The translations under genes and the position numbers were made by a program. Shown here piece after piece: positions 53,537 to 62,401 of a stretch of 64,000 bases of DNA. Positions within the stretch are counted from its first letter, which is position 1; the number at the start of each line of letters is the position of its first letter. The notes below the pieces were generated by a model, which saw only the letters and a program-made list of their open reading frames with translations, was not told the DNA's origin and ran no database searches. The stretch is from assembly GCF_028898845.1 (NCBI RefSeq), contig NZ_CP118574.1, positions 5,429,001 through 5,493,000 of the forward strand. Reading direction: 5' to 3'. This DNA comes from Streptomyces sp. WZ-12 (GTDB taxonomy: Bacteria; Actinomycetota; Actinomycetes; Streptomycetales; Streptomycetaceae).

Positions 53537-54295
53537 TTAGGAACGCGGCGCGGTGAAGGTCACCTTCTCGGTGGCCGCCCGGGCCGCCAGCGCCTCGTCG
53601 GCCGCCCGCTCCGGGTGCCGGCAGAGCACCACCGAGCCGCCCGCCGCCAGCGGCGCGTACAGCCCGAACGACAGCCCCCGCCAGGTGTCGTACGCCAGCC
53701 CCGACAGCACCCGGGGCGCCGCCGGCAACCCGGCCGCCGCGGCGTCGGCCAGCGCCCGCCGACCGATCCCGGCACCGGTCAGCTCCTCGCCGTCGACGAC
53801 CAGCGCCGGCGCCCCCGGATCCACCGGCACGAACGGGGCGAACCGGTCGCCCTGGCCCGGGACTTCCACCGCGTAGTCCGCGAAGCCCGCCGGCGGCTGC
53901 GGGAACCGGCCGCCCAACGGGCGCAGCGCCAGCGCCACCCGCTCCCCGGAACAGGCCCGCGCCGCATCGAGGGTGTCGGGGCCGCTGACGACCAGGTCGG
54001 CCGCGCCCGGGTCGCCGCCGACGTCCGCGACCACCCCCACCGAGGCGCAGGCCAGCAGCCACACGGCGGTCTGCCAGTGCGCGGGCAGCAGCAGCGCGAG
54101 CCGGTCGCCGGGCTCGGCGGCCAGATCGCCCTGGAGGTAGTTGGCGGTCTTCGCCACCCAATTGGCGAAGGTCGCGACGGACAGTTCCACCCGCTCGCCG
54201 GTGGCGTCGTCGTAGAAGGTCAGCAGCGGGCGGCCCGGGTCCGCGGCCAGCGCGGAACCCAGCAGGTCGGCAGGGGTGCGATCGGTGGCGTTCAT
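53537..54295 (-). CDS. TIGR03089-family truncated adenylation-domain protein
   Basis: The 252-residue protein resembles the N-terminal half of AMP-binding (acyl-CoA synthetase) domains: RPLLTFYDDATGERVELSVATFANWVAKTANYL and DRLALLLPAHWQTAVWLLACASVG. The ATP-binding P-loop and the C-terminal lid are missing, so adenylation activity is unlikely. Such proteins form the actinobacterial TIGR03089 family of unknown role, often near LCP genes. TACCCT seven bases before the start suggests a leaderless message. Confidence 0.88.
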   Translation of the reverse strand: MNATDRTPADLLGSALAADPGRPLLTFYDDATGERVELSVATFANWVAKTANYLQGDLAAEPGDRLALLLPAHWQTAVWLLACASVGVVADVGGDPGAADLVVSGPDTLDAARACSGERVALALRPLGGRFPQPPAGFADYAVEVPGQGDRFAPFVPVDPGAPALVVDGEELTGAGIGRRALADAAAAGLPAAPRVLSGLAYDTWRGLSFGLYAPLAAGGSVVLCRHPERAADEALAARAATEKVTFTAPRS

Positions 54296-54302
54296 CGGCG
54301 CC

Positions 54303-54308
54303 AGGGTA
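54303..54308 (-). promoter_or_regulatory. -10 box for leaderless TIGR03089 transcript
   Basis: TACCCT on the minus strand lies seven bases before ATG 54295. Confidence 0.5.
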
Positions 54309-54423
54309 CGCGCGGCGGCCGCCGACGGTCAGTCCGGTGGCGGCGCGGCCGGGCCACCGGTTCGGCCGATGCCCCGTCAGACCAGCGATGGCGGGCGGCC
54401 CTCGGCCGTGCCCAGGATTTCCC

Positions 54424-55779
54424 ATGCGCCCCTTCCTCGCGACCTGCCTCGGCGCCGCGTGCACGGCCGCCCTCGCCCTGCCCCCCGCCCCGGCCGCCGC
54501 GCGCCCCGCCGCCGCGCCCGGCACGGCGCGGGCCCGTGGCCTACCGGGCGCCACCCAGTCACTCCCGTTGGACGCCCTCGGCCGGGCCGCCCCGCGCACC
54601 TCGGCCGCCCCACGGCGGCCCGTCGTCCGGGAACTGACGACCCGCAGGGTGCGCCCGTTCTCCCTCGTCGGCGTCGTCTGGGACGACGCCTCGGTGGCGC
54701 TCCAGGGCCGGGCCCAGGTCCGCACCCGGGCCCGCGGCAGTGGCACCTGGTCCGGCTGGCAGGAGCTGACCAACGCCAGCGACGACGCCCCCGACCCGGG
54801 TGCCGAGGAGGCCCGCGACGGCAGCGCGGCGCGCGGCAGCACCGCCCCGCTGTGGGTCGGCGCCAGCGACGCGGTCCAACTGCGCCTCACCCTCACCCCG
54901 GGCACCGACCCGGCCAAGGGCGCCGACGCCGCGTCCGTCGCCGTGCGCGCCCCCGTCGTCCTGCCGCACGGCCTGCGGCTCGAACTCGTCGACCCCGGCC
55001 CCAACACCTCAGCCCTGCGCGGCGAACCGCCCGTCAGCCCCGAGGCCGCCGCCAGCTCCGCCGCCAACGCGCCGCTGGCCGCACCGGGCGCCACCGAGAT
55101 CCCCGCCGCCGACCAGGCCGCCGCCCGGGCCGACATCGCCGCCGCCGGCGAACCCACCCCCAACGGGCCGGCGTACATCGGCGCCCGCCCCCGCATCGTC
55201 ACCCGGGCCGGCTGGGGCGCCGACGAACGGCTCCGCGAGGCCCGCTTCGTCTACACCCACGCCGTCCGCGCCGCCTTCGTCCACCACAGCGCCACCGGCA
55301 ACAACTACACCTGCGCGCAGGCCCCTTTGGTGATCCGCGCGCTGTACCGCTTCCACGTCAAGAGCAGCCACTGGCGCGACATCGGCTACAACTTCCTGAT
55401 CGACAAGTGCGGAACCGTCTACGAGGGCCGCGCCGGCGGCGTCGCCAAGCCGGTCCTCGGCGCGCACACCCTCGGCTTCAACAACGACAGCACCGGCATC
55501 GCCCTGCTGGGCACCTTCCAGAAGACCGCGCCGCCGCCGCCCGCCGTCGAGGCGCTCGGCCGGCTGGCGGCCTGGAAACTGGGCCTGCACAGCGCCGATC
55601 CGCGCGGCAGCACCCCGATGACGTCCACCGGCGGCAACCTCTACCGCAAGGGCATGGTCGTCCGACAGCACGTCATCTCCGGCCACCGGGACGGCTTCAA
55701 GACCGAATGCCCCGGTGCCCTGCTCTACGCCGACCTCCCGGCGATCCGCCAGACCGCGGCCCGCCTCCAGGGCCGCTGA
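54424..55779 (+). CDS. Secreted peptidoglycan amidase (PGRP/Amidase_2 family)
   Basis: The 451-residue protein has a signal peptide (about 1-28). A roughly 110-residue beta-rich region follows (about 60-185, VRPFSLVGVVWDDASVALQGRAQVRTR). The C-terminal catalytic domain carries the zinc ligands: IVTRAGWGADERLRE, FVHHSATGNNYTC, IGYNFLIDKCGTVYEGRAGG and ISGHRDGFKTECPG. It should cleave the N-acetylmuramoyl-L-alanine bond of peptidoglycan outside the cell. AGGA lies seven bases before ATG 54424; the longer frame from 54337 has no signal-peptide-compatible start. It may remodel wall during growth or sporulation. Confidence 0.93.
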   Translation: MRPFLATCLGAACTAALALPPAPAAARPAAAPGTARARGLPGATQSLPLDALGRAAPRTSAAPRRPVVRELTTRRVRPFSLVGVVWDDASVALQGRAQVRTRARGSGTWSGWQELTNASDDAPDPGAEEARDGSAARGSTAPLWVGASDAVQLRLTLTPGTDPAKGADAASVAVRAPVVLPHGLRLELVDPGPNTSALRGEPPVSPEAAASSAANAPLAAPGATEIPAADQAAARADIAAAGEPTPNGPAYIGARPRIVTRAGWGADERLREARFVYTHAVRAAFVHHSATGNNYTCAQAPLVIRALYRFHVKSSHWRDIGYNFLIDKCGTVYEGRAGGVAKPVLGAHTLGFNNDSTGIALLGTFQKTAPPPPAVEALGRLAAWKLGLHSADPRGSTPMTSTGGNLYRKGMVVRQHVISGHRDGFKTECPGALLYADLPAIRQTAARLQGR

Positions 55780-56048
55780 CGACCGCACACCGGACCGTCG
55801 ACAACGCTCCCCGCCACCCGGCCCCGTTCGCCGTGAAACTCGTCACCCGCCGGTCACTTCGCCGTCATCCGCGGCACTGAACCGATCGCCGCCCCGGCCC
55901 GTCCTAGGGACCGCAAACGCCCCCGCCGGACCCCGCCGGACCCGTCGCCCGGCTCCCGTCCCGGCGTCCCGCCGAGGGCGGCCGGCGGACCGTCTGCCTA
56001 CACTGGTCCGCCCACCGGCCGACCACCCCACAGCGAACTGAGGACACA

Positions 56049-57131
56049 GTGACCGAAGCGATCCTCCTGGTCGGCGGCAAGGGCACCCGGCTGCGCCCGC
56101 TGACGGTGCACACGCCCAAGCCCATGGTCCCGGCCGCCGGCGTGCCCTTCCTCACCCACCAGCTCGCGCGCGCCCGCGCCGCCGGCGTCGAACACGTCGT
56201 GATGGCCACGTCCTACCTCGCCGAGGTCTTCGAGCCGTACTTCGGCGACGGCTCCGCGCTCGGCCTGCACCTCGAATACGTCACCGAGGTCGAGCCCCTG
56301 GGCACCGGCGGCGCCATCCGCAACGTCGCCTCGCGGCTGCACTCGGCCCCCGACGACCCGGTGCTGATCTTCAACGGCGACATCCTCACCGGCCTCGACA
56401 TCCGCGCCCTGGTCGACACCCACCGCACCGCCGGTGCCGACGTCTCCCTGCACCTCACCCGCGTCGAGGACCCGCGCGCCTTCGGGCTGGTCCCCACCGA
56501 CGACACCGGCCGGGTCACCGCCTTCCTGGAGAAGCCGCAGACCCCCGAGGAGATCGTCACCGACCAGATCAACGCCGGCGCCTACGTCTTCAACCGGTCG
56601 GTCATCGACACCATCCCCACCGGCCGCCCGGTCTCCGTCGAGCGCGAGACCTTCCCCGGCCTGCTCGCCGACGGCGCCCACCTCCAGGGCATGGTCGACT
56701 CCACCTACTGGCTGGACCTCGGCACCCCGCAGGCGTTCGTCCGCGGCTCCGCCGACCTGGTCCAGGGGCGCGCCCCGTCCCCGGCCGTCCCCGGCCGCTG
56801 CGGCGACCGCCTGGTCCTGGAGGGCGCCGAGGTCGCCCCGGACGCCAAGCTGACCGGCGGCACCGCCGTCGGCCCCACCGCCCGGATCGGGGCCGGCGCC
56901 CAGGTGGACGGCAGCACCGTCCTGGACGGCGCGGTCATCGAGGAGGGCGCCCGGATCCACGACTCGCTGATCGGCGCCGGGGCCCGGATCGGGGCCCGTA
57001 CCGTCCTGGACGGCGCGGTGATCGGCGACGGCGCGGTGGTCGGCGCCGACAACGAACTGCGCGGCGGCATCCGCATCTGGTGCGGCGCCGAGATCCCGGC
57101 CGGCGCGGTCCGCTTCTCCTCCGACCAGTGA
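56049..57131 (+). CDS. Mannose-1-phosphate guanylyltransferase-type nucleotidyltransferase
   Basis: The 360-residue protein has a GT-A-like nucleotidyltransferase domain (1-235) with LLVGGKGTRLRPLTVHTPKPMVPAAGVPF, PLGTGGAIRN, FNGDILTG and a C-terminal left-handed beta-helix (about 255-355) made of hexapeptide repeats such as AKLTGGTAVGPTARIGAGAQV. Actinobacterial members are GDP-mannose pyrophosphorylases, supplying GDP-mannose for lipoglycan and glycoprotein mannosylation. GTG 56049 has GAGGA ahead of it and TACACT as a -10 about 50 bases upstream. Another NDP-sugar is possible. Confidence 0.93.
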   Translation: MTEAILLVGGKGTRLRPLTVHTPKPMVPAAGVPFLTHQLARARAAGVEHVVMATSYLAEVFEPYFGDGSALGLHLEYVTEVEPLGTGGAIRNVASRLHSAPDDPVLIFNGDILTGLDIRALVDTHRTAGADVSLHLTRVEDPRAFGLVPTDDTGRVTAFLEKPQTPEEIVTDQINAGAYVFNRSVIDTIPTGRPVSVERETFPGLLADGAHLQGMVDSTYWLDLGTPQAFVRGSADLVQGRAPSPAVPGRCGDRLVLEGAEVAPDAKLTGGTAVGPTARIGAGAQVDGSTVLDGAVIEEGARIHDSLIGAGARIGARTVLDGAVIGDGAVVGADNELRGGIRIWCGAEIPAGAVRFSSDQ

Positions 57132-57190
57132 CGACGGGCCGTCGACCGGCGGCCCGTCCACAGCCGGGACCGGGCCCGCGCCCGATCGCC

Positions 57191-57196
57191 TAACCT
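57191..57196 (+). promoter_or_regulatory. -10 box for leaderless glycosylase transcript
   Basis: TAACCT lies six bases before ATG 57203 with no ribosome-binding site between. Confidence 0.55.
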
Positions 57197-57202
57197 GGCC
57201 CC

Positions 57203-58108
57203 ATGCCCGCCCGCACCTGGGTACCGCCCGGCCCGTACGACCTGCACCGCACCCTCGGGGTGCTGCGCCGCGGCCCCGGCGACCCCGCGTTCGCGGTCCG
57301 CGGCGACGAGGTCTGGCGCGCCTCCCGCACCCCCGCCGGCCCCGGCACCCTGCGCCTGGTCGCCCGCCCCGCCGAGGGGACGGTCGCGGCGACGGCCTGG
57401 GGCCCGGGCGCGCAGTGGCTGCTGGAGAAGCTGCCGGAGCTGCTGGGCGAGTGCGACGAGCCGGAGCAACTGACCGCCCGGCACCGGGTCGTGCACGAGG
57501 CGCGCCGCCGCCACCCCGGCGTCCGGCTCGCCCGCACCGGCCTGGTCCTGGAGTCGCTGATCCCCTCGGTGCTGGAGCAGAAGGTCACCAGCGACGAGGC
57601 CTACCGCGCCTGGCGGTTGCTGCTCCAGCGGCACGGCACGCCCGCCCCCGGCCCCTGGGACCGGCTGCGGGTGATGCCCGACCCGCGCGCCTGGGCGCTG
57701 ATCCCGTCCTGGGAGTGGCACCGCGCGGGCGTCGACGCCAAGCGGTCGTCGGCGATCGTGCGCGCCGTCCGGGCCGCGGCGCGGATGGAACAGGCCGCGT
57801 CGATGGAGCTCGCCGACGCCACCCGCCGGCTGACCGCGATCCCCGGCATCGGCCCGTGGACGGCCGCCGAGACCCTCCAGCGCGCCCTGGGCGCCCCCGA
57901 CGCGCTCACCGTCGGCGACCTGCACCTGCCGAACATCATCGGCTATGCGCTGACCGGCCGCCGCGGCACCACCGACGAGGAGATGCTCAAGCTCCTCGCG
58001 CCCTACGAGGGCCAACGGCACCGCGCGGCCCGGCTGATCCTGCTCTCCGGCCTCGTCCCGCCGCGCCGCGCCCCACGCTTCCCGGTGGGCGACATCGCCC
58101 GGCTGTGA
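57203..58108 (+). CDS. DNA-3-methyladenine glycosylase-like (HhH-GPD) protein
   Basis: The 301-residue protein contains the HhH-GPD fold (about 115-285): LIPSVLEQKVTSDEAYRAWRLLLQRHG, then the helix-hairpin-helix RRLTAIPGIGPWTAAETLQRALGAPDALTVGDLHLPNII with the catalytic aspartate in GDLHLPN. No iron-sulfur cysteines follow, so it belongs with AlkA/Mag-type alkylbase glycosylases rather than endonuclease III. It removes alkylated bases in base-excision repair. It is likely leaderless. Confidence 0.92.
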   Translation: MPARTWVPPGPYDLHRTLGVLRRGPGDPAFAVRGDEVWRASRTPAGPGTLRLVARPAEGTVAATAWGPGAQWLLEKLPELLGECDEPEQLTARHRVVHEARRRHPGVRLARTGLVLESLIPSVLEQKVTSDEAYRAWRLLLQRHGTPAPGPWDRLRVMPDPRAWALIPSWEWHRAGVDAKRSSAIVRAVRAAARMEQAASMELADATRRLTAIPGIGPWTAAETLQRALGAPDALTVGDLHLPNIIGYALTGRRGTTDEEMLKLLAPYEGQRHRAARLILLSGLVPPRRAPRFPVGDIARL

Positions 58109-58156
58109 CCGGGGCGGCGCCGCCCACCGCGCGCGGCGTCTGCGGACGGTGACGCG

Positions 58157-59503
58157 TCAGCGGACGGTGACGAAGCCGTCCACCGGCCGCGCCGGCCGCT
58201 CCCGGGGCGGCGCCGCCGGCCGCCCGATCGCCACCGCCCCCATCGGCTCCCATTCCGCCGGCAGTTCCAGCACCTCCCGGACCACGTCCCGGCAGAACAT
58301 CGTCGAGGAGATCCACGCCGACCCCAGCCGCTCACCGGCCAGCGCCACCAGGAAGTTCTGGATGCCCGCGCCGTGCGCGACGACGAACATCTCGCGCTCG
58401 GCGGCGGCGCGCCGCGCGTCCGGGTAGGCGTGCGACCCGTCCAGCACCATGCACGGCACCGCCAGGTACGGCGCGTTGCGCAGCACGTCGCCGCGGCGCA
58501 CCCGCTTGGCGATGGACTCCTGCGACTTCCCGTCCGCGCGCAGGTCCGCCACCCAGGCGTCCCGCATCGCGTCCAGCAGCCGGGTCCGGGATTCCGCCGA
58601 CTCCAGCAGGACGAACCGCCACGGCGCGGTGTGGTGCGGCGCTGGCGCGGTCAGCGCCGCCGCCACCGCGCGCCGCACCGCGCCCGGGTCCACCGGATCG
58701 TCGGTGAACTCCCGCACCGTGCGCCGCAGCGTCACCGCCTCCCGTACGGCCTCGGAGGTGCCCAGCCGGAACATGTCGTTCTCGGCGTCGCGCACCAGCG
58801 CCCGGGCCCCCGGCACCTCCCCCTCGTCGGTCTCCGCCTCCTCGGCCACGACGTGCGGCAGCCCGCGCACCACCGCCACCGGCAGCGCGGTCGCCTTGCC
58901 CTTCACCAGGTCGCCCGCGGCGGTCAGTTCGTCGGCGGTGGCCACGATGGTGGCGCTGAGCGGATTGCCGTACGCGTCGGTGCCGCCGCGCAGGTCGTCC
59001 AGGACCCGCACCCCGGCCGCCCCGATGGCGACGTCGGTGAGCCCGCTGCGCCACGGCCGCCCGAAGGTGTCGCTGATCAGCACCCCGACGTCCACGCCGA
59101 GCGTCTCGCGCAGCCCGGCGCGCAGCGCGCGGGCCGAGGCGTCGGCGTCCAGGGGCAGCAACAGCACCGTGCCGGCAGGGGTGTTGGAGGCGTCCACGCC
59201 GGCCGCGGCCATCACCAGACCCTGGGGGTTCTCCACGATCCGCAGGGTGCCGCGGCGGGCCACCACCCGCACCGTCTCGGAGTCGATCGCCGCCTCGCGG
59301 TCGGTGGCCTCGATGATCCGCCCCTCGGCCTTGCTGACGATCTTCGAGGTGACCACCACCACGTCGCCGTCGGCGAGTTGGGTCGCGCCCTCGGCCGTCG
59401 TGGCGGCCGCGATCAGCTTCACGAGGTCGTCGCCCGGCCGCACCTCGGGGATCCCCGGCAGTGCCCACACCCGGTAGCCGGGCTCCGGAGCCGTCCCGGT
59501 CAT
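58157..59503 (-). CDS. cofE: Bifunctional F420 gamma-glutamyl ligase / nitroreductase-type protein (FbiB)
   Basis: The 448-residue protein fuses CofE (about 1-245) and a nitroreductase-like domain (about 250-445). In the first, [36 protein letters not shown] and [15 protein letters not shown] are ligase motifs. The second contains [34 protein letters not shown] and [15 protein letters not shown]. The ligase adds glutamates to F420-0. The FMN domain reduces the dehydro precursor in actinobacteria. Its ATG overlaps the cofD stop (ATGA), so both F420 genes form an operon. A 13-bp repeat flanks its stop codon. Confidence 0.94.
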   Translation of the reverse strand: MTGTAPEPGYRVWALPGIPEVRPGDDLVKLIAAATTAEGATQLADGDVVVVTSKIVSKAEGRIIEATDREAAIDSETVRVVARRGTLRIVENPQGLVMAAAGVDASNTPAGTVLLLPLDADASARALRAGLRETLGVDVGVLISDTFGRPWRSGLTDVAIGAAGVRVLDDLRGGTDAYGNPLSATIVATADELTAAGDLVKGKATALPVAVVRGLPHVVAEEAETDEGEVPGARALVRDAENDMFRLGTSEAVREAVTLRRTVREFTDDPVDPGAVRRAVAAALTAPAPHHTAPWRFVLLESAESRTRLLDAMRDAWVADLRADGKSQESIAKRVRRGDVLRNAPYLAVPCMVLDGSHAYPDARRAAAEREMFVVAHGAGIQNFLVALAGERLGSAWISSTMFCRDVVREVLELPAEWEPMGAVAIGRPAAPPRERPARPVDGFVTVR

Positions 59504-60459
59504 GCCCGCACCTCCGCGGCCAGCGCCAGCGCCTCGCGGGCCATCGCCGCGGTCGCGTCCAGGTCGGTCATCATCAGCGGCACCGCCCGGCAACGGATCC
59601 CCGCCGCCTCGACCTCGGCCACCGCGCCGGCGTCCACGTCATCCACGAGCCAGCCGTCCAACAGGCCCGCGCCGTAGTGCTGGGCCACCGCCGCCGCGGT
59701 CGACCGGACGCCGACCGCCTCCAGCACCTTGTCCGCCATCCCGCGCACCGGCGCGTCCCCGACGATCGGCGACAGCCCGACGACCGGCGCCCCGGACGCC
59801 GCGACGGCCTCCCGGACGCCCGGCACGGCCAGGATCGTGCCGACGCTGACGACCGGGTTGGACGGCGGGAAGAGGATCACGTCGGCCTCGGCGAGCGCCT
59901 CCAGCACGCCGGGCGCCGGCTTGGCCTCCTCGGCGCCGACCGGCACCACGGCCAGCGCCGGCACCGAGGCCCGCATCCGCACCCAGTACTCCTGGAAGTG
60001 CACCGCCTTGCGCTCGCCGTTCTCGTCCTCGACGGCCACATGGGTCTCGACCCGGTCGTCGGACATCGGCAGCAGCCGCACGCCCGGCTGCCAACGGTCG
60101 CAGAGCGCCTCGGTGACGGCGCTCAACGGATAGCCGGCGCCCAGCATCTGGGTCCGCACGATGTGGGTGGCGAAGTCCCGGTCGCCCAGCCCGAACCACT
60201 CCGGCCCGACGCCGTACGCGGCCAACTCCTCCTTCACCCGGAACGTTTCGTTGGCCCGTCCCCAGCCCTGGTCCTCGTTGATGCCGCCGCCGAGCGTGTA
60301 CATCACGGTGTCCAGGTCCGGACACACCTTCAGCCCGAACAGATGGATGTCGTCACCGGTGTTGCCGATGACGGTGACGTCCGCGTCCGGAGCCGCTGCC
60401 TTCAGTCCCCGCAGAAAGCGGGCGCCGCCGATACCGCCGGCCAGAACCACAATGCGCAT
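59500..60459 (-). CDS. cofD: 2-phospholactate/phosphoenolpyruvyl transferase (CofD/FbiA)
   Basis: The 319-residue enzyme transfers the phospholactyl or phosphoenolpyruvyl unit to the deazaflavin Fo in coenzyme F420 synthesis. The N-terminus has the P-loop-like [15 protein letters not shown] and [34 protein letters not shown] lies in the middle, and [20 protein letters not shown] follows. All are CofD signatures. ATG 60459 gives the usual MRIVVLAGG start; in-frame ATGs at 60465 and 60471 add two or four residues. The cofE gene follows with overlap. Confidence 0.95.
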   Translation of the reverse strand: MRIVVLAGGIGGARFLRGLKAAAPDADVTVIGNTGDDIHLFGLKVCPDLDTVMYTLGGGINEDQGWGRANETFRVKEELAAYGVGPEWFGLGDRDFATHIVRTQMLGAGYPLSAVTEALCDRWQPGVRLLPMSDDRVETHVAVEDENGERKAVHFQEYWVRMRASVPALAVVPVGAEEAKPAPGVLEALAEADVILFPPSNPVVSVGTILAVPGVREAVAASGAPVVGLSPIVGDAPVRGMADKVLEAVGVRSTAAAVAQHYGAGLLDGWLVDDVDAGAVAEVEAAGIRCRAVPLMMTDLDATAAMAREALALAAEVRA

Positions 60460-60572
60460 GCCCATAAGCATGTCAGCCGCCGGCCGAGTCCTTGAGGGGG
60501 ATGGGGTTTCCCCTTTGCCCGGACGGAGTTGGGAGCTTGGGGAAGGCCGGACCACGGACCGGGCGCGGGGCG

Positions 60573-61082
60573 TCAGTTGGCCGCGGGCTCCTGCGCGGGG
60601 GCCGCCCCGGCCGGACGGAGGCGGCCGCGCGGACGCATCGGCATCTCGGTCAGGCCCGGGAAGTAGACGTGCAGGCTGACGGCCGGCACCAGCGCGTCGT
60701 TGACGACCTCGTGGACGTAACCGGGGGCGAAGACCTGCTGGTTCCCGGCCGTCAGGCCGCGCGGCCCGTCCGCGGTGTGCTCGGTCAACTCGCCCTCCAG
60801 GACGGTCAGTACGCCCGACGACGGCCCGTGATCGTGCCGGCCGCTGCCCTGCCCGGGCAGCCAGCTCAGCAGCCACACCTCGTACTGGGGGCCGGTGCGC
60901 AGCCGGTGGTACCAGCGGGTGGTGGCGTCGTAGCGGACCAGGGGTGCCCAGGCGTCGCGGTCGGCGGCGATCGAGCGGGCCAGGCCCGCGAAGCCGGCGA
61001 CGGTGCTGGGGTGGGCGGGGACGGGCGGCAGCAGGTGGGGGATGGCGAGCGGGTCGCCGGCGATCTGGACGTCGCTGTTCAT
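60573..61082 (-). CDS. Cysteine dioxygenase family protein
   Basis: The 169-residue cupin oxidises cysteine to cysteine sulfinate with non-haem iron. The iron ligands are in the pattern GRHDHGPSSGVLTVLEGELTEH (two histidines) and the later VHEVV histidine. The C-terminal YVHEVVNDALVPAVSLHVYFPGL completes the cupin barrel. GAGGA precedes ATG 61082. The basic C-terminal 25 residues are a variable tail. It is divergent from whiB across a 742-base gap. A related thiol dioxygenase activity is an alternative. Confidence 0.93.
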   Translation of the reverse strand: MNSDVQIAGDPLAIPHLLPPVPAHPSTVAGFAGLARSIAADRDAWAPLVRYDATTRWYHRLRTGPQYEVWLLSWLPGQGSGRHDHGPSSGVLTVLEGELTEHTADGPRGLTAGNQQVFAPGYVHEVVNDALVPAVSLHVYFPGLTEMPMRPRGRLRPAGAAPAQEPAAN

Positions 61083-61824
61083 GGACGGGTTCCTCGGCGG
61101 GAGTGCTGGGCGTACGCGCGAAACCCCGCGGGGCGGGGCGGGAGAGGGTGCGGCACGGCGCGGGCCGTTTCCTTGTGGGGGCACGGCGCGGTGGTCGCGG
61201 AGAAGCGGTGCGCTGCGGGTGCCTCCCAGCGGTGGCTGGGGGAGGGGTGTTCCGAGCGCGGCGGCTGGAGCTCAGTGGCTACGACAGCTCGAACAGCGAC
61301 AGCGGGCCTGCACGGCGCAGAGGGACCCGTAGGAGCGGGTCAGTCGGTGCGCGGAGGTCGCTGGCATGCGGACAAGGAGACACGGGGCGGCAGCGCGATG
61401 TCAAACGGAGGGCGCGGGGGTCGGCGGCGTTCACCTCATCCGGTTACGCCGTTCGGAGAAAGGTTTGTGCGACCCCCGGTGAGGAGAAGCGGACCAGCAT
61501 CCGCACCCGGGGCGGCCGTTGTAGAGCTGTGACCCCGCTGTGATCTTCCCCGCTCTGGCGCGCGAAGTGCAACGCAAAAGGTGTCCGGTGGCGTCTCACT
61601 CGGTGAGAAGGAGGCCACGGGTTGATTGCCCGGTGAAGTGTCCTAGTTTTGGATGATTTGAACACTTTCCGCATACGCTTGGTTCCGCAGAGTGAATAAG
61701 AGGCCCAATAGCAGATCTCGGCTTGACTGGCCCGGATCAGCACACTTGTAATTTCACTCGTGTCGTTCAGCCGATTTCGATCACGGCTTGATCACGGGGA
61801 CGTAAAGACAGACGAGGGGCGCAC
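61083..61824. promoter_or_regulatory. Long regulatory region upstream of whiB
   Basis: No gene is supported here. Its 3' half is much more AT-rich than the rest of the window. Candidate whiB promoter: TTGACT (61723-61728) - 18 - TGTAAT (61747-61752). A second, weaker one has -10 TACGCT near 61673. CTCAC-TCG-GTGAG (61595-61607) resembles a BldD box with two mismatches. GTGTC/GACAC-type motifs (WhiA core) occur near 61637 and 61760. GATCACGG repeats at 61779 and 61790 in the leader. The first 400 bases are GC-rich and featureless apart from the cysteine dioxygenase promoter. Confidence 0.6.
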
Positions 61825-62088
61825 ATGACCGAGCTGTTCCAGGAATTGCTGGTCGAGGAGGCGGACGAGGAGCTCGGCTGGCAGGAGCGCGCACTGTGCG
61901 CCCAGACCGACCCCGAGTCCTTCTTCCCGGAAAAGGGTGGCTCCACCCGCGAGGCCAAGAAGGTCTGCCTCGCCTGCGAAGTCCGGTCCGAGTGCCTCGA
62001 ATACGCCCTCGCCAACGACGAGCGCTTCGGTATCTGGGGCGGTCTGTCCGAGCGCGAGCGCCGCCGCCTGAAGAAGGCCGCCGTCTGA
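61825..62088 (+). CDS. whiB: WhiB sporulation regulator
   Basis: The 87-residue protein is the founding Wbl iron-sulfur regulator. Four cysteines, C25, C48, C51 and C57 (CxxC and CxxxxxC spacing), bind a 4Fe-4S cluster. The beta-turn is GIWGG (69-73) and the basic tail SERERRRLKKAAV supports DNA contact. With WhiA it controls septation and sporulation genes in aerial hyphae. GAGGGG lies five bases before ATG 61825. The acidic N-terminus (MTELFQELLVEEADEELG) matches WhiB rather than other Wbl paralogues. A perfect hairpin follows the gene. Confidence 0.96.
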   Translation: MTELFQELLVEEADEELGWQERALCAQTDPESFFPEKGGSTREAKKVCLACEVRSECLEYALANDERFGIWGGLSERERRRLKKAAV

Positions 62089-62401
62089 CCGTGGCAGCCC
62101 AGCACCCCGCACCCCGCGGCCGTGCCGACCGCGCCGCCGCACCTCTCCAACTCCCCATATCCACCTATACCGAACGCACCGCCTCCGGCGCCCTGTCCGC
62201 CGGAGGCGGTTTGCTGTGTACGGAGCCGATCGGTGCCCCGTCGCGAACCATTAGTGTGGGGCCCCGTCCGAGACACGCCCGCACCGCCGGCGCGGGGTGC
62301 GCGTGTCCCTCGTAGTCCGTCGCAGTGTCTTCCGGGGGCGGGGGCCTTGAGCGACTTCGCCGCGGGCCCCGAACTCCCGGGTCCGGAGGGCCCGTACCTC
62401 G
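62089..62401. other. Intergenic region between whiB and the membrane glycosyltransferase gene
   Basis: It contains the whiB terminator (62178-62210) and, beyond it, the presumed promoter of the downstream gene; I see no clear -10/-35 pair. No gene is supported. Confidence 0.5.
62178..62210 (+). terminator. whiB terminator
   Basis: ACCGCCTCCGGCG and CGCCGGAGGCGGT form a perfect 13-bp stem with a seven-base loop, followed by TTTG, 90 bases after the whiB stop. Confidence 0.8.
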
